Source: Palaemon carinicauda | Lineage: Eukaryota > Arthropoda > Malacostraca > Decapoda > Palaemonidae | DNA: 64,000 nucleotides | Assembly: GCF_036898095.1 (NCBI RefSeq) | Contig: NC_090751.1 | Location: 76,679,716 to 76,743,715 of the forward strand | Direction: 5' to 3' | Program-made: the position numbers and the translations under genes | The notes under the pieces: generated by a model | What the model was told of the DNA's origin: nothing | Database searches by the model: none | Seen by the model: only the letters and a program-made list of their open reading frames with translations | Shown: positions 57,310-64,000 of the stretch, in pieces | Layout of the letters: each line of letters opens with the position of its first letter | How positions within the stretch are numbered: position 1 is the stretch's first letter

Positions 57310-58559
57310 CATATTTATTTAAGTCGTAACTTTAATGTTTCTTATGGTAGGAGATGGTAGGAGGAGAGAGCGATGGAGGTCTCTCTCTTTTTCGATTAAA
57401 AGGTTGTGAACTGTCAGGTTTTTGCACCTTCCCCACTACAGGTTCACCAGGTAAATTGGTTTCAATTGGAAGCTCCATCAGATCAGACAGGGACACGGCC
57501 TGAGAGAGGTTTGTACTATTGTTTCGAATAGGAGTAAATGTCCTTTGAATATCTTTCAGATCTCTAAGTATCTGTTTTGATTTTTCTACAATTTCTGGAT
57601 ACAAATTTTCAATGGGGCTTTTAACCTCTTTAACTACTTTCAAATGATTCTTTATGTTAGAAGTAGGGATATAATTTTCGTCCGTGTACTTTGGCAAGTT
57701 TTTCTTCAGAACCATTGAAAAAGGTTGCCCTGGTCTTATCTGCAATTCAAGAGCTCTTTTACGAGCCTCTTTAAAAGTAACCCTTTTCATGGTCCTAATG
57801 GCCTGAATTTCTTTTTTGAAAATAAACTTAATGCAGCTTTTAGATGTAGCTGGATGTGCTCACCCACAATGTATACTCCATGACAATTTTTTCCACAGTT
57901 TGCACAAACAGCTGGCTTATTATTTAGTTTTTCCTTGCCCTTCTGGCTTAAATGGCCATACATTTAGCAATGATAACATCGCAACGGTGAAGGGATATAT
58001 GGTTTCACCTTCAAAGTTAGCCAACAAGCTTTAATAACATTTAGTAATCTGCATTGATCAAATGTTATACTGTAATCAAAGTAGCAAGAGGAATACGTTG
58101 TTCTCCAACTCTCCTCATTCTGATTTCTTTTACTACTCCTTGATTTTTCAGTTCATCCTCAATTTCTTTTTCCTTTATGTCCAGCAATTCTGGAGCATAT
58201 ATCACACCTCTACTCTGGTTGAAAGTGGGGTGCAAAACGCATTTGACACTATGACCATCCAATGTTGTAAGTGTTTTCAATCCTTCACCTTGTATTGGGG
58301 ATAGTGTCTCCATCAAGAGACTTCCATTTCCCTGTGGTAAAATTTTTGGCTGTCCTCCACAAAAAATAACTATTTCCCTGTTTACTTTAAAAACATTTAC
58401 ACGCTCATTTATTCCACTTTCAAGTTCGAAAATATAAACAAATTCATAATTCACTATTTCATAATGACCAGGTAATACTTCTACTTTTCTATATCCTTCT
58501 GTACTGTCATCATTTCTCACACTCTCTCTCCCTCTTTTTCTATAGTGTTTTCTTATCAT
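57310..58559 (-). pseudogene. LINE H ORF1 with zinc knuckles
   Basis: ATG at 58557-58559 (MIRKHYRKRGRES), 164 open codons to 58065. The zinc-knuckle region follows (CYHC, TAG, MYGHLSQKGK; KPAVCANCGKNCHG) around 57870-57985, then a C-terminal part (57332-57790, MKRVTFKEARKRALELQ). Expected role is RNA binding and chaperoning. Broken by at least two stops or shifts. Confidence 0.75.
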
Positions 58560-59267
58560 TCTTTACATAACGTGAATAAGGTTCCAATGTTACAATATTA
58601 GAACCTGAGTTGGAGATGTCTGTACCGAGGTCCATGTTTGTATTTTCCAAGTCGTCAACAGAGGGGTTGGTGTTTTTGGAAAGAGCAAGCCGAGTTATCC
58701 ACCTCTTATCGGAGGATGTCAGTCCTCCTATCCCATGTGACCCAACACGAGAAGAGGCTTCAGCGGGGACAAGTCCTCTACTGGAGAGGGGCTGCCTCTC
58801 TTTAGGTGGGTGTACACTGGTCAGTGGGGGTAATTAGCCCCTCCCACCAGCGACTCAAATGCCTGGCGTCACCCGTTACCCGCGAATATGGGCGACTTAC
58901 AACCGGATCACTAGAGGCCCGACTCTTAACAGACTTAGTCTGCACCCAATGGGGTCTGCCAGAGGGTGATGGCATTTAAATTGGCACAGGTTGAGATGGA
59001 ATGCCATCCATCCCACACTGTGCCAAATCCAAGGAAGCAGCCAAAGTATAATCAAACAAGCCAAAGTCGTCAACAAGTTAAAGCCCAAAAGAAGAGATGG
59101 GAGAATAACAGAAATAACCAAAAGGAAAAGAGAAAGTGCTGACTGATTTAGTTGAATCAACAGTTAGGCACCGAGGTACAGTGGGAAAGTAGTTCCCACT
59201 GTTCATTAGAGCCCAGCTGCTAATCCCTAAGGCCCCCATCCTCATCAAGGCTTCAGCATCTGGGGGG
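58560..59267 (-). other. LINE H 5' UTR
   Basis: About 700 bp upstream of ORF1, moderately GC-rich with no ORF. It ends at the 13-bp target duplication, so the element appears full length at its 5' end. An internal promoter is expected for the family but not identifiable here. Confidence 0.65.
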
Positions 59268-59280
59268 TTGACACTCCAGA
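59268..59280. repeat. Right target duplication of LINE H
   Basis: TTGACACTCCAGA, identical to 51796-51808. Confidence 0.9.
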
Positions 59281-59310
59281 GCGGCGACAAAGATGCTCAC
59301 CACCCACGTA

Positions 59311-59546
59311 TGCCACCCCTCGCTCACGCCCCAACCAATGACCTCTCCGGCCACTTACATACACATGCATGCCACCCTTCGCTCATGCTCCATCAAACGA
59401 TCTCTCTAGCCACTTACAAATGCACATATGCCACCCCTCGTGCATGGCCCATCCAATGATCTCTCCAGCCACTTACAGACACACATATGCCACCATTTGC
59501 TCACGCCCTAACCAACATTATCTCCATCTATTTATGGACGCATTTC
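59311..59546 (+). repeat. 59-bp tandem repeat, four copies, in the gypsy element
   Basis: Units start with TGCCACC at 59311, 59370, 59429 and 59488 and carry CTCACGCCCCAACCAATGA and CACTTACA.ACACA blocks. The period 59 is not a multiple of three, so it would shift the frame in each copy; it must lie outside functional gag or have expanded after decay. Confidence 0.85.
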
Positions 59547-59647
59547 AGCCGCAGTTCGACTTCTACCACTCCAGATTTGGGCTGCTGCGAAGAAATGTGC
59601 GGATGGTTGTCAGTGGCCTAAAAACGTGTACGTAGGCCATCGCTTCT

Positions 59648-59970
59648 GGTGGTAGCCTCCCCTGTCACTAATCTTTTCTTCTTACATGACGAAGGTACGG
59701 GTTTGCGGTTTTTGGTAGACACTGGTGCTTGCCGTTCCCTTCTACCAAAGTCACTCTCCAGAACATGACATGTTCATTCTAAGCCTGCTGACATCAACCT
59801 GGTAGCTACCAATGGATCACAGATCCCCACCCAAGAATACGAGACACTCACACTATCATTTGGGAGAGCCAAATGCCAATGGAAATTCCTTGTTGCTGAC
59901 ATAACATTGCCGCTACTTAGTGTAGATTTTCTCTCACATATCCATCTCCTGGTTGATATGGGACATTGAT
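59648..59970 (+). pseudogene. Gypsy aspartic protease
   Basis: One frame reads GLRFLVDTGACRSLLPK, NLVATNGSQIPTQEY, WKFLVADI, LLSVDFLSH. It shows the catalytic D-T-G and the second-half motif (usually ILG.DFL). It is fairly intact but ends at TGA near 59968, and its flanks have stops. Confidence 0.75.
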
Positions 59971-60239
59971 GGTTAGTCAATGCAGACTTATACTCATTGA
60001 CACCTCTTCAACCTGCCCCCACTGACCTCACACTCCACATCAGCACAACCATGAATGCCTATGCCCAATTCCTTACATTGTACCTGGAAGTCTTCCGTCC
60101 AGCACTTCGCCAAACGCCCACAGTTGCCGCCAAGCATGGTATTTATATCACCATATCAAGACGACGGGGCTCAGCGTTCGCCAGATTCAGGCATCTCGTC
60201 TCGTATCATGTGGTAACCTCTAAATAAAAGTTCACCGAA

Positions 60240-61320
60240 ATGGAAGAAATAGGTCTTTGCCAAAAGGCCTCAATCCTATAGTCGTCGCCCTCACACATCA
60301 TCCTAAAAAAGGATGGCTCCCTATGCTTTAGTGGTCATTACAGGGGTCTGAACATGCAGACAGAACTGGATCACTATCCACTCCCAAACATTGTCGATGT
60401 TACCCCCTACTTGCACAAAGTGAAGGTTTTCTCCCCGGTCAACCTCTTGAAGGGGTATAATGAGGTGGCCTTGAACCCAGAACACAACATACACCTTCAT
60501 TTACTCTTGTCTTGGTGTTCATAATGCTGTGGCTACTTTTCAACACCTCATGGATATCATCTTAGGGGACCTACCCTTCTGCATATGTTGCATCAATGAT
60601 ATACTTGTGTTCTCTGCCTTCAAAGAGGAACACTCCTGTCACCAATGCATCATTCTCGACCGCCTAAAACAGAATGGCCTAGTTGTCCGGTATAACAAGT
60701 GTACCTTTGGCGGCAACGAAGTATAGTTCTTGAGTTACCGTATTATTCTTAAAGGCATTCACCCCCTCCCTAAGAAGGTAGCAGCCCTTCAGAACTTCCT
60801 ATCGTCCTCGACACTCAAAGTACTGCAAGAATTCTTAGGCATGATAAATTATTATCACCGGTTCCTGCCAGCCATTGCTGCCACTCTTGCCCGCCTCTAC
60901 GCTCCCCCAAGGGCAAGCCAAAAGACCTGAAGTGGGGTCTCCTTCAAGATGTGGCCTTCTGCATTGCAAAGAATACCCTATCAACCACTGCTGCTCTCAC
61001 TTTTCCTTGCCACATGCGTCTCTCTTGTTCTCCATTGATATCAGTGACATCACAATTGGTGCAGTAATCTTGCAGATAGTCAACAGCTCACCCAGCCCAT
61101 TGGCCTCTTCAGTAGAAAACTGTCCCAGGTGGAATCCGACTACTCTACCTTTGACCGAGAATTGTGGGTGGTGCATTTGGCTATTCGTCACTTTCGCCAC
61201 TTTATAGAGGGTACGTGTCATTTGCACAGACTGCATGATTTTGGTGGCTGTCTTCACTCGACAGTCTGACATTTGGTTCATCAGTCAACGCAGATATTTC
61301 TCCGCAAAGGCTGAATTGAA
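60240..61320 (+). pseudogene. Gypsy reverse transcriptase and RNase H, inactive
   Basis: RT: HIILKKDGSLCFSGHYRGLN, VFSPVNLLKGYNEVAL (Asn where the first catalytic Asp is expected), TFQHLMDIILGDLPF, CINDILVFSAFKEEH (YIDD changed to CIND), FLGMINYYHRFLPAIAATLA. RNase H remnant: FSIDISDITIGAVILQ and, further on, LFVTFATL-type sequence in shifted frames. Stops occur throughout, so it is non-functional. Confidence 0.8.
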
Positions 61321-62490
61321 CTGCACCCTTCAACACATCCCTGGGAAAATGAATCCTGTTGCCAATGCCTTGTCAAGAAACACATTGGCAGCCATTCCCC
61401 TGGGATTGGATTACAATGCCTTGGCAGTAGTCCAACTAAATGATTCAGAATGCCAACCATGTAGGACATCTTGCACATCCCTCCTTCGTTGGGAAGATGT
61501 CCCTCTCAACAACTCCAACGCCACCCTCCTCTATGTTGTCAATACTGGTAGACCAAGAAGATGGATACCTGTTACCATGCGCCGTTAGGAGTTTGATTTT
61601 ATCCATGGCCTTTCACATCCCTCATGCCAATCTACTGCACAGGTACTGAAAACAAAGTTCATTTGGCACGGTATTACTATGGATGCTAAGAATTAGGTCC
61701 ACTCCTGCGCTTCAAGCCAAACTCCAAAAGTACATTGATACAAGGATTCAGGAGTGGGCACCTTTCCTCAACTTCAGCATTGTTTTATCCACAATAGGTC
61801 CCCTACCCACATCACAAGGACATCGTTACCCGTTTACCGTCATTAACCGGTCCACCTGTTGGCCTGAAGCCATTCCAATGTAATCTGCAACGTCTGCCTC
61901 GTGCAGATCTGCCCTACTCTCAGGGTGGATAGCGTGATATGGTATCCCTAAGCCTATTACTTCTGACAGTAGTACCACTTTCACCTCTCAATTGTAGACA
62001 TCACTGGCAAATCTCCTGAGCATCACTCTACATCAGACAACTACCTACAACCCTGCAGCCAACGGAATGGTTAAACTTTTTCAACGCACACTCAAGGAAG
62101 CTTTGGTGTCCCACTGCAATGACTCCAACTGGCTTACTAAGCTTCCCTCGGTCCTTCCGGGAATAAGGACCACTCCTAAAGATGCCCTAGCTGTTTAGAC
62201 AACTGAAGTGGCGTATGGCAACCCGTTGGTCGTCCTTGCTACATTTTCTTCGGTTGCAAGCTCCTCTGACAATTTACCCCAGGCCACCAGACTTACAAGC
62301 CCCCAGTGAAGCAACACATATCAACAGAATTGCACTAGGAAGCCACCGCTAACGGCCCCTTACATGGGCCCTTTCCTCGTGATTTGTTGCACACCGAAGG
62401 CTTTCTTAATTAATATTTGTGACAGAGAAAACTGGGTCTTCACTGATCACCTAAAACCTGCGTATCTCCTGCAAGATGACGCACCAACAG
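61321..62490 (+). pseudogene. Gypsy integrase remnant and chromo-like C-terminus
   Basis: LQHIPGKMNPVANALSRN closes the RNase H part (61320-61380). Integrase zinc-binding and core regions are hardly readable. A fragment in DNA terms near 62040-62110 corresponds to NPAANG / F.R.LKEAL. The end of pol is clear: MGPFLVICCTPKAFLIN and WVFTDHLKPAYL (62364-62490), the GPF...DRLKPA motif of gypsy polyproteins. Confidence 0.7.
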
Positions 62491-62546
62491 GACACCTCTC
62501 AAAAGCAGGGCACCCCATTTCACATGTATTTATTAGGGGCAGAGCC

Positions 62547-62780
62547 ATGCACTGCATATGTTTTATACACACTTGTACACTGTAACATTATTGCCTTTTT
62601 TTTTTAACTGACGCTCTTACTCGCACTGATAACAGAACCTGTTTAAGCTTGCTTTCACATTTATGAGTTTGATTCAATTTTTGTGACATTCTTGCTTGGA
62701 ACTGCTTGTATATAAACTTATCTATTGAATAAAGATTATTTACATTCACCTCACTGCTCTGTTAATAACCACCTTGCACA
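62547..62780 (+). repeat. Gypsy 3' LTR
   Basis: TG...CA ends, preceded by a purine-rich tract (AGGGGCAGAGCC). Contains GAATAAAGAT as a probable polyadenylation signal near 62732. It is followed by AAAG, matching the left flank. Confidence 0.8.
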
Positions 62781-62784
62781 AAAG

Positions 62785-63366
62785 TTAGTTATTTCCATGG
62801 GTTTATTTGACACTTTATAGGTGAAAAGCTCATCAAAAACATCAAAGGCAGGAATAGCTAATTGAAAAAAAAAACAGAGATAAAGTCATTTCAGGTCAAG
62901 TACCAGTACGCTTTTGAAGCATTCAGATATCAAGGAAGTATTTGCTCTAAAATATAAAGTACATATAAGCAATGATACATAAAGTACAGCATAAAAAATT
63001 ACCACTAATAAAAAAATTTCAATATCACTTGATATGTATTTTTACTTTTATAACTACTGAAATTAAGAAATTTTGAAAAATATATGAAAGGTACATAAAA
63101 TGGCCCAGAAGAATTGAATTGATGGCCACATCAGATAATGCTAAGAGAAATTATCAGCATTAATTTTAGGGCTTATGGAATGCAGAAGCCATTATGGATT
63201 TTGACAATTTCCTTAGGTCTCAAAGGTGGGGGATTTTTGTTTTAGCATTATAGACATGATTTTGGATCCATGTGCCAAATTCAAGCTGGTAAGTATTTCT
63301 TTTTTTTCAAGTTCAACCCTCCCAAAACTGGACTACAATAGTAAACCTGAAAAATACTTCTAGTAC
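62785..63366. other. AT-rich, intron-like sequence, no feature recognised
   Basis: No ORF or known repeat seen. A CTGGTAAGTATT at 63287 looks like a plus-strand splice donor, but no supporting exon was found. If the exon at 63367 is real, this is downstream intron on the minus strand, and the gypsy element sits in the same intron. Confidence 0.4.
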
Positions 63367-63466
63367 CTGTTCAACGACCATTTGTGCTATTTCTTTATTG
63401 ACTTGTTCTGATCCAGTAGCTTCTTGATATGATTTATACAATCCATCACTCATCAGAAGTAAGAAA
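63367..63466 (-). CDS. TAB1: Exon of a TAB1-like gene (TAK1-binding protein 1, PP2C-like fold)
   Basis: A 100-bp exon between a good acceptor (TTTTTTTTCAG) and donor (CAG then GTACTA) on the minus strand. One base plus 33 codons with no stop, reading FLLLMSDGLYKSYQEATG and NKEIAQMVV. This matches from memory the TAB1 segment FLVLMSEGLYKALE...G...N.EIA.M in the C-terminal part of its pseudophosphatase domain. TAB1 activates TAK1 in TGF-beta, IMD/Toll-type and stress signalling. The exon enters in phase 1-base and leaves in phase 0. Only this exon is in the window, so the call rests on 33 residues. Another PP2C-like protein is the main alternative. Confidence 0.75.
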
Positions 63467-63545
63467 CTGAAAAAAAATTAATGCTTAAAAATATTTTCAG
63501 AATACAAAATATCACTCATCAGAAGTAAGAAACTGAAAAATTAAT
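63445..63545. repeat. 66-bp-offset duplication of the exon's 5' end and acceptor
   Basis: The block ATCACTCATCAGAAGTAAGA with AACTGAAAAA occurs at 63445-63474 and again at 63511-63540. It contains the first 22 exon bases and the acceptor. On the minus strand the extra acceptor lies 66 bp upstream of the real one. Confidence 0.9.
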
Positions 63546-64000
63546 CACTAATAATGACAATAGAAGAATTTCAACTACTTTGAAAGCATGCACTAACAAG
63601 GATCAGAAACTGATAAATAACAGGTAAAATACAATTACTGATTAGTAATTAAGGGATTCCCAGTTTTCCATCAAATTATATCTTTATATATATTTCATGA
63701 CTGCCAAAACTTCTATTTCATGATTCAAATCAGCGGTTACCAAATTTCCAAACTTCATAGACCACTAAATGTGTAATTTTAAATTTTGCGACCACTAATA
63801 TGAATTTTTTAAAAACATGATAAATAAAGCCATGAAACAGCAATCAGAGAATTTTATAAAATTTACATGAAATTCTAGTATTTAATATAACAAAGTTCAA
63901 GTTTAATTATTACAAAAAAATTAAAACTTGATGTTTATTTAAGTATTACACATTTAGTGATATTAATTCCTGCTTATTTGAGATATGTTTGTGGTATTTT
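63546..64000. other. AT-rich sequence, nothing recognised
   Basis: Probable intron on the minus strand upstream of the TAB1-like exon. No ORF, repeat or signal that I can support. Confidence 0.4.

Larger units (their letters stand above)
51809..59267 (-). mobile_element. LINE H, I-like non-LTR retrotransposon (full length, degenerate)
   Basis: Minus-strand LINE of about 6 kb (excluding LINE G): 5' UTR, ORF1 with zinc knuckles, ORF2 with AP endonuclease, RT, RNase H and a C-terminal Cys/His tail, 3' UTR ending in an (ATCA)-type tail. An exact 13-bp target duplication flanks it. An RNase H domain after RT fits the I clade of the Jockey superfamily. The coding regions carry many lesions. Confidence 0.85.
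50912..62780 (+). mobile_element. Ty3/gypsy LTR retrotransposon, old, interrupted by LINE H
   Basis: 5' LTR 50912-51148, PBS, gag start, [LINE insertion 51809-59267], protease, RT, RNase H, integrase remnants and 3' LTR 62547-62780. AAAG flanks both LTRs (50908-50911, 62781-62784), fitting a 4-bp target duplication. LTRs differ at many positions and every gene has many stops, so insertion is ancient. Without the LINEs the element is about 4.4 kb. Confidence 0.85.

Noticed and set aside
63170..63300. Plus-strand exon ending at CTGGTAAGTATT (63287)
   Set aside because: The donor looks good, but there is no conserved peptide or acceptor, and the strand is opposite to the TAB1-like exon.

Overview
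The window is eukaryotic, non-coding-rich genomic DNA that most probably comes from a decapod crustacean, perhaps a penaeid shrimp. The reasons are long (AT)n, (CT)n and (GA)n microsatellites, a dense set of DIRS1-like tyrosine-recombinase retrotransposons (known to be abundant in decapods), and a LINE 3' tail that I recall from penaeid sequence (memory only, not searched). Almost everything is transposable elements nested in one another. One short stretch near the right edge looks like a host-gene exon (TAB1).

Layout. 1-2075: 3' part of a Tigger/pogo DNA transposon with a transposase broken by one amber codon, ending in a TIR at a TA target. 2161-10923: DIRS element A, coding on the minus strand, with both inverted terminal repeats (ITRs). 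11030-12696: a plus-strand DIRS 5' end (K). 12697-13249 and 21349-21645: 3' end of another DIRS (C), split by insertion of the full-length DIRS B (13250-21348). 21646-28085: DIRS E, fused to C through its recombinase gene. 28086-35010: DIRS F, which has lost RNase H, the MT-like domain and the recombinase. 35525-38462: a Tigger-like element with TA-flanked TIRs. 39401-50471: a second, TIR-bounded element carrying a DIRS fragment (39620-40818) and the best-preserved full-length DIRS, D (42098-49988). 50912-62780: an old Ty3/gypsy element with two LTRs. It is split by the I-like LINE H (13-bp target duplication), which itself carries LINE G. 63367-63466: a 100-bp exon resembling TAB1, minus strand, with a partly duplicated splice acceptor.

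DIRS organisation. Each element reads Gag, then an overlapping RT-RNase H-MT-like frame, then an overlapping tyrosine recombinase (YR). At the 3' end lies an ITR followed by an internal complementary region (ICR), whose two halves are the reverse complements of the two outer tips. This is the hallmark of the DIRS1 circular-intermediate mechanism.

The most unusual observation is an exon found at the Gag N-terminus in all five coding copies (A, B, D, E, F). It starts at a clean splice acceptor and encodes a spaced Cys/His module (C-x4-C-x9-H-x2-C-x2-H-x2-C, then C-x2-C). In B and D it is separated from the rest of gag by a short phase-0 intron (115 and 129 bp) that the F copy lacks. Upstream there is a roughly 2-kb intron-like region with conserved 26-bp hairpins in A, E and F. 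Intron-bearing retroelements that keep their introns are uncommon. I do not recognise the Cys/His module.
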